From Persicitalea sp038235275 (lineage in GTDB: Bacteria > Bacteroidota > Bacteroidia > Cytophagales > Spirosomataceae): 64,000 nt of DNA. Under the pieces are notes generated by a model. It did not search any database. It saw only the letters and a program-made list of their open reading frames with translations, and was not told where the DNA came from. This document shows positions 1 to 7,671 of this stretch, in pieces. The stretch lies in assembly GCA_038235275.1 (NCBI GenBank), contig JBBSUC010000025.1, forward strand, positions 16,559 through 80,558, read 5' to 3'. The position numbers were made by a program, and so were the translations under genes. Positions within the stretch are counted from its first letter, which is position 1. Each line of letters starts with the position of its first letter.

Positions 1-886
1 TCGAAAGCACTTCTACTTCAAAATACAGCGGCGCGAAACCCGGGATTCCGCGTTGGCTATTGCCTTGCCCGTAGCCGAGTGAGGAAGGGAAAATCAGATT
101 GGCTTTCTCACCCACGCGTAGTTTTGCTATCCCTTCCGCGAAGCCTTTCACAGACCCAGTGCTTCCTATAGTTTCAGTGAGGGTGCCAGAATCGAAAATG
201 GCATTGGTCAGATAGCGTCCTGTGTATTTTACCGATACTTTATCGCCCGCTTTCAACGCTACTGAGTCGGACTGCGACTTCGTTTTACCAAAACGAAGTC
301 CGCTCTCGGTTGTTTCCCCGATGAAAATACTCTGGGTTTTAACGAAATTATCGATTTGCTCCGTTTCCGTGTTGATCGAAACCACTTTAAGATCGATTCG
401 TACGGGGCTGTAAGCCGGAAACAGCAAAGTTCCCACTACCCCCTGACCTAGGTAAGAAGGCACCAGCAGGGTAGCCGAATCGCCCTCAGTTAACAAAGGC
501 GTGCCGAACAGAAGTGCCATAGCCTCGTTCGATAAATAGGGAAGCCGGGAAATGGAGTAAATGGCGCGCGTGGGTATGTTCAACCGTAACTGGCTGCTGT
601 CCACTACCACTCCATCCAGTCGCCGGGCGATGTAGGCAACTTTTATTTCGTCACCAAGCGCTGCCTTTTGCCCGCTCGTTCCTTTCGATACTACCTTATA
701 GTACAGACCTTCCTTCGTGCTTTGCGCGGCAATATTGTTCTGGGCGATATAAGCCCGAATTTCCTCATCGTTCTGCACTTTTTTATCACTCCCAATCTGG
801 TTGGATACGTCTTTGCAAGCCGACAGGAAACCTCCCAGCAACACACTTGCCATCACAATCCAGCCGTATTTTCGCAATTTCAGCAT
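1..886 (-). CDS. FKBP-type peptidyl-prolyl isomerase lipoprotein, 3' end beyond window
   Basis: The frame opens with ATG at 886 and reads without a stop to the left edge, so about 295 residues are visible and the C-terminus is missing. A lipoprotein signal ends in LSAC (Cys24), so the protein should be anchored in a membrane and face the periplasm. Two FKBP-like units follow: a degenerate one at about residues 75-165 (LGDEIKVAYIARRLDG) and a better one from about 220 (AGDKVSVKYTGRYL, then GFAEGIAKLRVGEKANLIFP). FKBPs catalyse cis-trans isomerisation of prolyl bonds during folding of exported proteins. It lies 130 bp downstream of a second FKBP lipoprotein on the same strand and is probably co-transcribed with it. 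In gliding Bacteroidota a related lipoprotein is GldI, but orthology is not shown here. Confidence 0.85.
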   Translation of the reverse strand, partial: MLKLRKYGWIVMASVLLGGFLSACKDVSNQIGSDKKVQNDEEIRAYIAQNNIAAQSTKEGLYYKVVSKGTSGQKAALGDEIKVAYIARRLDGVVVDSSQLRLNIPTRAIYSISRLPYLSNEAMALLFGTPLLTEGDSATLLVPSYLGQGVVGTLLFPAYSPVRIDLKVVSINTETEQIDNFVKTQSIFIGETTESGLRFGKTKSQSDSVALKAGDKVSVKYTGRYLTNAIFDSGTLTETIGSTGSVKGFAEGIAKLRVGEKANLIFPSSLGYGQGNSQRGIPGFAPLYFEVEVLS

Positions 887-937
887 TTACTATATTGTTT
901 TTTAAGACTTTGGACCGGTCCGCCAGCGCGGTTGGAA

Positions 938-965
938 ATTGGATTTTAGATTTTTAAAATCCAAT
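938..965. repeat. Perfect AT-rich inverted repeat between two FKBP genes
   Basis: An 11-bp perfect stem (arms 938-948 and 955-965) encloses a 6-nt loop. It is too AT-rich for a strong terminator. Just upstream is the palindrome GGACCGGTCC (912-921). Just downstream is a short direct repeat built on CCAACGT (about 985-1005). Together these make the 887-1016 gap a small repeat-type intergenic element rather than unique sequence. Confidence 0.7.
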
Positions 966-1016
966 CCGTGCGGGTATCCCTGATCCAACGTCCAACGTCT
1001 AACATCCAGTATTCCC

Positions 1017-1934
1017 CTATTGCGGTATTCCGCCCGGCATTCCTGGGTTGGCGCCCGGAGGAGGCGTCGAGAAATCGACCAGTTCCACGTCGAACAGCAG
1101 TACCGAGTTAGGCGCAATGCCCTGGTTGCCCTCAGTACCGTAAGCCAGGCCTGATGGAATGATCATCATCCGCTTCTCGCCTTTTTTCATCGACATGATG
1201 CCCTCTTCCCAACCAGGAATCACCATGCCCACGCCCACACGGAATTCGATGGGTTCGCCGCCTGACTGCGGATTGCCCTTGGAACTGTCGAACACTTTGC
1301 CGTCGAGCAGCTTGCCAACATAATGTACCTTTACGACGTCACCCGCCTTGGGCGTCCCCCCCGATCCAGGGCTCTCGACCACGTAGGCCAGGCCCGAATC
1401 CGTGCGCTGCACTTTATCACTCAGGTTATTATCGGCGATGTACTTATCGATGGTCTTAGCGTCGATGCCTTTCTGGGCGGAACTCAACTCACCCTGCTTT
1501 TTCTGAAACTCCTCCGAAGACTGAATGTCCAGCACTTTTACGGTGAATGACAGATCCGTGCCTTTCTTCACCATGGGAGGCATGGGCTGCATCATTTTGG
1601 CAAAAAGCGTGTCGGCGCTCACGTAAAAAGTGGCACTGTCGCCCACGGCCAGCAAGGCAAGCCCTTCTTCGAAACTACCTTTAAAAGGCGGTTGTTGAAG
1701 CACCAGCTTCACGGGCATATTTTTTTCGTAGGTGTTGCGCAGAGTGGAATCCTCGCTGTTTTTCAGCACGAGGTGGAAGCTCATTATTTCGCCCATTTTG
1801 GCTTTGCGGGCTTCTTCGTTGTGTTCGTGGAATTGGTACTTCAGGCCGTCTTCCGTCACCTGCATTTTATACTTGTTGCAGGCGGCGGCCAGGAAACAGA
1901 TGCCCAAGACAAGGCTGATTGATTTGAGGTTCAT
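1017..1934 (-). CDS. FKBP-type peptidyl-prolyl isomerase lipoprotein (GldI-like)
   Basis: 305 residues. A lipoprotein signal ends at Cys19 (FLAAAC). A divergent FKBP-like half spans about 45-140 and a canonical FKBP domain spans about 190-290: VHYVGKLLDGKVFDSS, VIPGWEEGIMSMKKGE and MIIPSGLAYG are the conserved strands and the active-site loop. The tail is rich in Pro and Gly (PPPGANPGMPGGIPQ). Expected role: a periplasmic prolyl isomerase and folding helper. It follows the DHH phosphoesterase (111 bp gap) and precedes the partial FKBP gene, all on the minus strand. The combination of ndk, DHH phosphoesterase and FKBP lipoproteins is a familiar Bacteroidota neighbourhood in which GldI, needed for gliding, is found. 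The gliding role here is inference. Confidence 0.9.
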   Translation of the reverse strand: MNLKSISLVLGICFLAAACNKYKMQVTEDGLKYQFHEHNEEARKAKMGEIMSFHLVLKNSEDSTLRNTYEKNMPVKLVLQQPPFKGSFEEGLALLAVGDSATFYVSADTLFAKMMQPMPPMVKKGTDLSFTVKVLDIQSSEEFQKKQGELSSAQKGIDAKTIDKYIADNNLSDKVQRTDSGLAYVVESPGSGGTPKAGDVVKVHYVGKLLDGKVFDSSKGNPQSGGEPIEFRVGVGMVIPGWEEGIMSMKKGEKRMMIIPSGLAYGTEGNQGIAPNSVLLFDVELVDFSTPPPGANPGMPGGIPQ

Positions 1935-2044
1935 TGGTTTTTTGTTAGAGTTGAATTAGAGTGGTTTATGGGTTCTTGGCTAAAATAATACTTGCTATAA
2001 CGCGCTTCCCCCGATTTTTGTGCAAAGGAAAGCAAAAAACGTCC

Positions 2045-3073
2045 TTATTTCTCCACGGCCAGGAGTTGGCTTTTGTAAAAGGGCAATAATTTCAGGAACA
2101 GTGCTACGGTGTCGTCCAGCGACATTGTTGTGCGCCCGCCCGAGGCATTGCGGTGGCCACCGCCGTTGAAATGCGCGTTGGCCAGGTCACGTACCGAAAA
2201 CTCGCCAAACGACCGAAACGAAATTTTTACCTCACCCTTGCGCTCGATGAACAGTGCCGACATCACCACGTCCTCGACCTGTAAGCCATAGTTTACGATA
2301 CCCTCCGTGTCACCCGCGCCGGACTTGTACTTTTCCAGTTCGGCGGCGGTGAGAGTCATGTAGGCCGTGCGATACTCAGGCAACACTTGCAGATTGTCAC
2401 TCAGCACGTGGCCGAGCAACTTCATGCGCAGCAGCGGCGAGTTATCGAAAATCATCCGGTGTACCTTATTAACCTCGAAGCCCGTGCGCATCAGACCCGC
2501 CACGGCCAGGTGTACCTCCGGCGTGGTGTTGCCGTGTCGGAACGAACCCGTATCGGTCATGATGCCCGCGTAAAGGCACTCAGCCATCGGCACGTCGAAG
2601 AAATCCGGCCCGTCGATTTCTGAGATAATCTGGTAGATCAACTGCGCCGTGGCGGCCGCACCCGTGTCCCACACCATAATATCGGCGAAAGTTTCGGGTT
2701 CGATGTGGTGATCCACCAGCAGTTTTTTGCCTGGTGCCTCGTTTACCCAGCGCCCCAGTTCCTTCAAGCGCGAAATGGCCGAAAAATCCAGGCAGCAAAC
2801 CAGCGTGGCGTCCTGAATCAGTTGCCTGCACTCCTTGGGCTTGGATTTATTGCCCTCAAAAGTCAGCACCCGTCCGGCGGTAGGCATCCATAATAGATTG
2901 GCCGCGATGTCGGTGGGGCTGATGACGCTCACGGTGTGTCCCTTTGCCTCTAAGTACAAGGCCCAGCCCAGCGACGAACCCATCGCGTCGGCGTCGGGGT
3001 CGCGGTGCATGGTAATCACTACTTTCTGGGGAGAGGTAAGAAGGGCGCGTAGCTCGCTAATAGATTGATTCAA
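2045..3073 (-). CDS. DHH/DHHA1 family phosphoesterase (NrnA-like)
   Basis: 342 residues, cytoplasmic, no signal peptide. The metal-binding motifs of the DHH family are in order: HRDPDADAMGSS at 23-34, VDHH near residue 120, and the C-terminal DHHA1 motif FNGGGHRNASGG near 305. NrnA-type enzymes degrade short oligoribonucleotides and dephosphorylate pAp with Mn2+. The length matches the family (about 320-345). It is divergent from ndk (186 bp between starts) and heads a minus-strand run into the FKBP lipoproteins. Substrate choice (nanoRNA, pAp or cyclic dinucleotide products) cannot be read from the sequence. Confidence 0.92.
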   Translation of the reverse strand: MNQSISELRALLTSPQKVVITMHRDPDADAMGSSLGWALYLEAKGHTVSVISPTDIAANLLWMPTAGRVLTFEGNKSKPKECRQLIQDATLVCCLDFSAISRLKELGRWVNEAPGKKLLVDHHIEPETFADIMVWDTGAAATAQLIYQIISEIDGPDFFDVPMAECLYAGIMTDTGSFRHGNTTPEVHLAVAGLMRTGFEVNKVHRMIFDNSPLLRMKLLGHVLSDNLQVLPEYRTAYMTLTAAELEKYKSGAGDTEGIVNYGLQVEDVVMSALFIERKGEVKISFRSFGEFSVRDLANAHFNGGGHRNASGGRTTMSLDDTVALFLKLLPFYKSQLLAVEK

Positions 3074-3225
3074 AACAATTTGTATTCATTAAGAAGGAGT
3101 ATTTCTGACGATCAGAAGGCATAGGTGAGAGCCAGAAATCCAGTAGACCGCCCACAACAGGCGCACAAAAGTAGTAAAACCAGCGGGATTTGTGACGGTC
3201 TGCCCGTATTCCGGGGAAATTGCCC

Positions 3226-3233
3226 TACTTTTG
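3226..3233 (+). promoter_or_regulatory. Bacteroidota -7 element upstream of ndk
   Basis: TACTTTTG is an exact match to the Bacteroidota -7 consensus TAnnTTTG and sits 26 bp before the ndk ATG. No TTG lies at the expected 19-20 bp spacing, so the -33 element is weak or absent. Confidence 0.5.
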
Positions 3234-3259
3234 CGGCCAAATAAAATTTTGTACAGAAA

Positions 3260-3679
3260 ATGTCAGGAAACAAAACCTTTACGATGATTAAGCCCGATGC
3301 AATGGCGGACGGCAACACGGGAGCGATTATCAAGATGATCGAGGAAGCGGGATTCAAAATCGTAGCCCTGAAAAAAACACTGCTCACTCCTGAGCGGGCG
3401 GGCGAATTCTACGCCGTTCACAAGGAGCGGCCTTTCTACGGCGACCTGTGTCAGTACATGTCGTCGGGCGCTATCGTGCCGATGATTTTGGAAAAAGACA
3501 ATGCCGTGGCAGACTTTCGCACGTTGATCGGTGCCACTAATCCGGCCAATGCCGACGAGGGAACGATCCGCAAATTATTCGCCAAGTCCATCGAGGCCAA
3601 CGCCATTCACGGCTCCGACTCGGACGAGAACGCGGCTATCGAAGGGAGTTTCTTCTTTTCGGAGTTGGAAAAGTTTTAA
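3260..3679 (+). CDS. ndk: Nucleoside diphosphate kinase
   Basis: 139 residues, the usual length. It transfers the gamma phosphate of NTPs to NDPs through a phospho-histidine. The P-loop-like start (TFTMIKPDAM) and the active-site segment NAIHGSDS are present, with His117 as the phospho-acceptor. Cytoplasmic housekeeping enzyme. It is transcribed alone, divergent from the DHH phosphoesterase and convergent with the alpha/beta hydrolase. The N-terminal MSGNKTFTMIKPDA fits the ATG at 3260. Confidence 0.97.
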   Translation: MSGNKTFTMIKPDAMADGNTGAIIKMIEEAGFKIVALKKTLLTPERAGEFYAVHKERPFYGDLCQYMSSGAIVPMILEKDNAVADFRTLIGATNPANADEGTIRKLFAKSIEANAIHGSDSDENAAIEGSFFFSELEKF

Positions 3680-3682
3680 GCG

Positions 3683-3786
3683 TGTAGGCGTCGGGGAGTA
3701 GATGATTGGGGGTGTGCTTTTGCTTGCGCTTTCCCCCCAAAGGAAACTAACGCTTACGCACCCTCGCTCCCTCCTTGACGCCTACA
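3683..3786. repeat. Inverted-repeat element between convergent ndk and hydrolase genes
   Basis: The gap between two convergent stop codons is almost exactly bounded by a perfect 10-bp inverted repeat (TGTAGGCGTC at 3683-3692, GACGCCTACA at 3777-3786). The interior is G-rich on one side (GGGGAG, GGGGGTG) and C-rich on the other (CACCC, CTCCC), so further imperfect pairing is possible. It could serve as a two-way terminator or be a small non-autonomous palindromic element. Confidence 0.5.
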
Positions 3787-3787
3787 T

Positions 3788-4732
3788 TTATTTACTCGCC
3801 AAATGTTCCATTTTCGGCTTTTTGAGCAAGTCCAGCAGACTTTGCTTAATTAACTCGGGCCGATCCCACATCAATGTGTGTCCGATACCGTCCACCGGAA
3901 TGAGCGTGAACGATAGCGCGTTGACCAAATGCTTCCGGGCAAACTCGGCGTTGGAGAAATAAATCAACTGATCGGCGTTGCCGTGCAGCATGATGATACG
4001 GGCCTTGATACGGCCCCAGCCACCCTTAATGTCCTCCAAAGCCTGGCGGTGATGCAGCTTTTCGTCGTTAGCCACCCGCAGGATGGTCGGGAAAAACCAA
4101 CCAAACCAGGGCGAGTCGATTACGTAGCTAATGGGGTAAGTGTATTCCTCACCGGGTGCCAGTGAGGACGCAATGAACAGGACGCCCGAAACCTTATCGG
4201 GATTGTCCATCGCCAGCTTAGCAATGACGGCCCCACCGTAAGAAGAAGCCGCCAGGTTGATCCTGCGGCCCTGCCGGGAGTAATGATTAATAAGCGGTTG
4301 CAACAAATGCGCCTGCTCCGTAACGGAAACGACGGACTTGCCAAAGCCCGAATAGCCGTAGCCGGGACGATCGACCCCGACGAGCATGGTGTGATTTGTC
4401 AGGGCGGTGTCAGCGTATAACGAGCTAAAAAAGCTGAGTGAACTCGGCGATCCGTGTACCAGAATAGTTACCGGAAGGCTATCTCGCCCGAATTCCACAA
4501 ATCGTACCTTCCGATCCTTTACTTTGTAGCGATGGATCGCAATCGGGGTTATGTGCGACTTGAAAGTGACGGAAAGTTCCTTGTCGCTGATGCGCAGATC
4601 GACGCGCTGTGCCATCCACCATCCGCCCGCCAGCAGGAGCAGCAAAATCGCTAAAACCCAGCGTAGCCAAATCCGCTTTTTGGGTTTATGACTCATCTTT
4701 TCCTCTTCCGCTATTTCACCTTCTTCTTTCAT
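3788..4732 (-). CDS. Membrane-anchored alpha/beta hydrolase
   Basis: 314 residues. One N-terminal transmembrane segment (about 25-43, WLRWVLAILLLLLAGGWW) after a basic stretch should anchor the enzyme in the inner membrane with the catalytic domain outside. Alpha/beta-hydrolase features are the oxyanion motif VHGSPSS, a nucleophile elbow AASSYGGAV (a Ser-x-Gly-Gly variant of G-x-S-x-G), an acid loop LHGNADQLI and a terminal histidine in DGIGHTLMW. The substrate is unknown; esterase, lipase-like or proline iminopeptidase-like activity are all possible. A second ATG at 4696 gives a start closer to the KKRIW basic patch and is an equally good start. A hairpin separates it from the fasciclin gene upstream. 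Confidence 0.85.
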   Translation of the reverse strand: MKEEGEIAEEEKMSHKPKKRIWLRWVLAILLLLLAGGWWMAQRVDLRISDKELSVTFKSHITPIAIHRYKVKDRKVRFVEFGRDSLPVTILVHGSPSSLSFFSSLYADTALTNHTMLVGVDRPGYGYSGFGKSVVSVTEQAHLLQPLINHYSRQGRRINLAASSYGGAVIAKLAMDNPDKVSGVLFIASSLAPGEEYTYPISYVIDSPWFGWFFPTILRVANDEKLHHRQALEDIKGGWGRIKARIIMLHGNADQLIYFSNAEFARKHLVNALSFTLIPVDGIGHTLMWDRPELIKQSLLDLLKKPKMEHLASK

Positions 4733-4740
4733 GATACTTT

Positions 4741-4787
4741 AAACACAAAAAGCGGACCACGAGTTACCGCGGACCGCCTTTTTGTGT
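4741..4787 (-). terminator. Hairpin terminator after fasciclin gene
   Basis: Arms 4741-4754 and 4773-4787 pair with one bulged base. The GC core (GCGG/CCGCC) is flanked by A5 and T5 tracts, so it can work in both directions. It lies downstream of the minus-strand fasciclin gene and before the hydrolase start. Confidence 0.7.
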
Positions 4788-4816
4788 TTAAGAATTTAAC
4801 CGGATTTATTGAACGG

Positions 4817-5776
4817 TCAAGGACGCAAAACGCGGTCGGTAACGTGGATGACGCCGTTGGTGGCCAGTATATTAGTTTGACCCACGGTCGTTACCTTTCC
4901 ACCGTTGCCATTCCCGGTAATTTTGATCCCGCCGTTGGTATCGACCTTCACCGTTTTACCAGCGGCGGCCGTAGGCAGATTTCCGCTCGTGAAATTGTTT
5001 GTCAATATTCGTCCCGGTATGATGTTGTAGAGCAGAATATCCGCAATAACGGAAGGATTGGCGGCACTAAGCGAACCGGGTGAAGGAAAGCCCAAATCAA
5101 TAAAGGCTTGGTTGTTAGGCGCTAAAAAAGTGTATTGAGTGGAACTTGACGTGAAAATGTTCCGAAGCGTGCTGTTGGCTTCCGCCGCCCGTTCCGCTGC
5201 CGCCAGCGCAAAAGACAGGTCGCTGTGCACTTTCAACTCTTCCACCAAATTGCGCGAAATGGGTTGTAGCACCCGCTCCACGACGTGAATCGTGCCGTTG
5301 TCGGCTTTGCGGTCGGCCTGAATGATACGAACGCCGTTGATGAGAACCTCGCCCGCGCCGTTGACGGTGACGTAAGCAGGTTTCTCGGCCAGGTTGGGAA
5401 TTGTTCTGCCGTTGGCATTGGCAATTTCTGCCTGACTTTGGGAGGTGGTGAGGATATGGTATTTCAGCAGGTCGCGAATTTCTCCGCTCGACCGGGAAGT
5501 GATTGCTGCCGCATCGGCGAAGCCCGAGGCCCGAAAGGCCGCGTCATTGGGGGCCAGCAAGGTGAGCGAACCCGACCGCAGGGCATCGTTGAGGTCGGCG
5601 TGGCGAATGGCCGCCGCCAGGATAGTGAAGTCGCCGTCGCTGGCCACGATGTCGGCAATAGTCATCGGCTTGACCCGATTTTTATCCTTGTTTTTACAAG
5701 CCGAAGCCAGGCCAAAAAGCAACCCGACTACCAAAAGTTTCACCCACACTGACCCGGTGACACGCATTAATCTCAT
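4817..5776 (-). CDS. Fasciclin (FAS1) repeat lipoprotein
   Basis: 319 residues. The lipoprotein signal ends at Cys27 (GLASAC). Two FAS1 domains follow, about 40-165 and 178-318. Each shows the two hallmark segments: LTLLAPNDAAF / YTFLAPNNQAF early, and a late strand ending in NGTIHVVERVL / NGVIHVTDRVL. FAS1 domains are extracellular adhesion or ligand-binding modules, and no catalytic residues are expected. It is the closest relative in the window of the gene at 6579-7544, with a matching Cys27 lipobox and the same two-domain plan. The two lie on the same strand on either side of a DUF1080 gene. An alternative ATG lies three codons in. Confidence 0.93.
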   Translation of the reverse strand: MRLMRVTGSVWVKLLVVGLLFGLASACKNKDKNRVKPMTIADIVASDGDFTILAAAIRHADLNDALRSGSLTLLAPNDAAFRASGFADAAAITSRSSGEIRDLLKYHILTTSQSQAEIANANGRTIPNLAEKPAYVTVNGAGEVLINGVRIIQADRKADNGTIHVVERVLQPISRNLVEELKVHSDLSFALAAAERAAEANSTLRNIFTSSSTQYTFLAPNNQAFIDLGFPSPGSLSAANPSVIADILLYNIIPGRILTNNFTSGNLPTAAAGKTVKVDTNGGIKITGNGNGGKVTTVGQTNILATNGVIHVTDRVLRP

Positions 5777-5876
5777 AACTTAGATTGGTTTTGAATGATA
5801 AATCACCTTAATAACTCAAATTTTAGGGTAGATAGTATCGTTCGATTGATTTTCAATAAAACGTAAAACAAACTCT

Positions 5877-6515
5877 ATGAAAGCAAAAACTCAATTCGCG
5901 AGTGTGCTGGCCGTTGCGCTGGTCGGCCTTATTTTTCTGGCAGCTCGGCCAGCCCGGGACACGACTGCCCCCGCAAAGAAAACGGTAAAACTTTTTAACG
6001 GCAAGAATCTCGACGGCTGGAAAATCCACGGCACCGAAAAATGGTACGTGGAAAACGGCCTGCTGATCTGCGAGAGCGGCCCCGATAAGGCGTACGGCTA
6101 CCTGTCCACCGACAAGGATTACAAGAACTTCGACCTCACGGTGGAGTTTCAGCAAGAGGCCAACGGCAACAGCGGGATTTTCTTCCGCTCGACCTTCGAA
6201 GGGACCAAAGTGAGCGGCTGGCAGGTGGAGGTGGCCCCGCCTAACCACGATTCGGGCGGCGTATACGAATCCTACGGTCGTGGCTGGTTGAAGCAAATTC
6301 CCGACGAGGAGGAAGGCTACCTGAAAATGGGCGAATGGAACAAAATGCGCATCCGCGTCGAGGGCGACCACGTGCAAACCTGGCTCAACGGCCATTCGAT
6401 GGTGGATTTCAGCGACGAAAAAATCGGCAAAGGTGAAGGGGCCATCGCCCTGCAAATCCACGACGGCGGTGGCATCAAAGTGCGCTGGCGCAACCTGATG
6501 CTGAAAGAACTTTAA
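5877..6515 (+). CDS. DUF1080 family protein (3-keto-disaccharide hydrolase-like)
   Basis: 212 residues. A Sec signal (MKAKTQFASVLAVALVGLIF) is followed by one DUF1080 jelly-roll domain starting at VKLFNGKNLDGWKIHG, with conserved GEWNKMRIRVEG and WLNGHSMVDF strands and the terminal IHDGGGIKVRWRNL. The family folds like concanavalin-type lectins, and some members hydrolyse 3-keto-glycosides; this member's activity is unproven. It is secreted or periplasmic. It is divergent from the fasciclin gene on its left (100 bp between starts) and convergent with the one on its right, which shares a strong hairpin. Confidence 0.9.
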   Translation: MKAKTQFASVLAVALVGLIFLAARPARDTTAPAKKTVKLFNGKNLDGWKIHGTEKWYVENGLLICESGPDKAYGYLSTDKDYKNFDLTVEFQQEANGNSGIFFRSTFEGTKVSGWQVEVAPPNHDSGGVYESYGRGWLKQIPDEEEGYLKMGEWNKMRIRVEGDHVQTWLNGHSMVDFSDEKIGKGEGAIALQIHDGGGIKVRWRNLMLKEL

Positions 6516-6524
6516 TTTCTAAAC

Positions 6525-6566
6525 ATAAGAAGGCGGGCTACGAATTTTCATAGCCCGCCTTCTTAT
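6525..6566. terminator. Strong bidirectional terminator
   Basis: A perfect 16-bp stem (6525-6540 and 6551-6566) with a 10-nt loop. The core is AGGCGGGCTA/TAGCCCGCCT with A/T-rich feet. It lies between the convergent DUF1080 and fasciclin genes and serves both. Confidence 0.9.
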
Positions 6567-6578
6567 TGATAAGCCGCC

Positions 6579-7544
6579 TTATTTGGGCAGTAGCACCCGG
6601 TCGATCACGTGGACCACGCCATTGGTCGCCAGGGCATTGGCGGTAGCGGCGGGAATATTGGCAGCATTCGTACCGTTTCCTCTGCCCGAGAGTTTCAGAC
6701 CACTGCTCACATCGACCTGAACCGAATCTCCGGCCGCCGTGGCGACTTTGCCATTGGTCAAGTCGCTGCCAAATACCCGGCCCGGTACCACGTGGAAGAG
6801 AATAATGCTCGCCAGCGTGTCCGCGTTGGCCGCCGCAAGCGAGGCTTCGGTCGGGAAGCCCGCGTCGATGAACGCTTGGTTCGTTGGAGCAAACACCGTA
6901 TAAGCGGTCGCCTTAGAAGTCAGCGCGGCCAGCACCGCCGAGTCGCCTTGTCCGGCGCGGGTGGCGGCAGCCAGTAGGTACGACAAGTCGGGATTGCCCT
7001 GCACCATTTGCAGCAGGTTTTCGGTGGGTGGTTCCAGCACATGGTCGATGACATGGATAACGCCGTTGCTGGCGTCGATGTCGGCCGTAACTACCTTGAT
7101 ACCGTTTACGTATACCCCGCTGGCATTCTTGGAAATATACACTGTTTGTCCGCCCAGCGTGGCCATCGATTGGGCGTTGGCCGAAGCGATGTCACCCGAT
7201 TCCACCGTGGTGTTCAGCACGTGGTATTCCAACAGTTTTTTCACGCTGTCCACGGGTAGGGCCGTTACAGCCGCCGCATCGGGGAAACCGGAGGCCACGA
7301 AGGCCGCATCGTTAGGCGCAAATACCGTAAGGGTACCGCTCCGCAAAGCATCGGTCAGGCCCGCCCGGTCGAGGGCTGCCTTTAGAATGGTAAAGTCACT
7401 TTTTTCCTGAACCACATCCGTAATGGATTTAGGTTCCACCGTATTGTCATTGTCGTTGTTTTTGCAGGCAGACACCATACCAAACACCACACCCATCATC
7501 ACAAGCTTCGCTGCGTTCCGCAGAAAGCGATCTGCACTTTTCAT
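6579..7544 (-). CDS. Fasciclin (FAS1) repeat lipoprotein
   Basis: 321 residues from the ATG at 7544. A frame extends 71 codons further upstream, but that part has no signal and overlaps the divergent kinase gene. From 7544 (or 7550) the protein begins with a good lipoprotein signal ending at Cys27 (GMVSAC). Two FAS1 domains follow: LTVFAPNDAAF and NGVIHVIDHVL in the first, YTVFAPTNQAF and NGVVHVIDRVL in the second. The role is extracellular adhesion or ligand binding. It is a paralogue of the gene at 4817-5776. Confidence 0.92.
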   Translation of the reverse strand: MKSADRFLRNAAKLVMMGVVFGMVSACKNNDNDNTVEPKSITDVVQEKSDFTILKAALDRAGLTDALRSGTLTVFAPNDAAFVASGFPDAAAVTALPVDSVKKLLEYHVLNTTVESGDIASANAQSMATLGGQTVYISKNASGVYVNGIKVVTADIDASNGVIHVIDHVLEPPTENLLQMVQGNPDLSYLLAAATRAGQGDSAVLAALTSKATAYTVFAPTNQAFIDAGFPTEASLAAANADTLASIILFHVVPGRVFGSDLTNGKVATAAGDSVQVDVSSGLKLSGRGNGTNAANIPAATANALATNGVVHVIDRVLLPK

Positions 7545-7671
7545 AATCATTGGACTTTTTTTGATGAAATTAATAAACCAATTCCATAACCTGCACTCGT
7601 GGGAAATGTTGTCGAGTATTGAGTGAACGGTAAAGACAAAAAGGGGGCGACGCAATTTTTTACGAAGCCGG

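Noticed and set aside
3112..3387. 91-codon minus-strand frame across the ndk start
   Set aside because: Overlaps the ndk coding start and its promoter, with no recognisable features.
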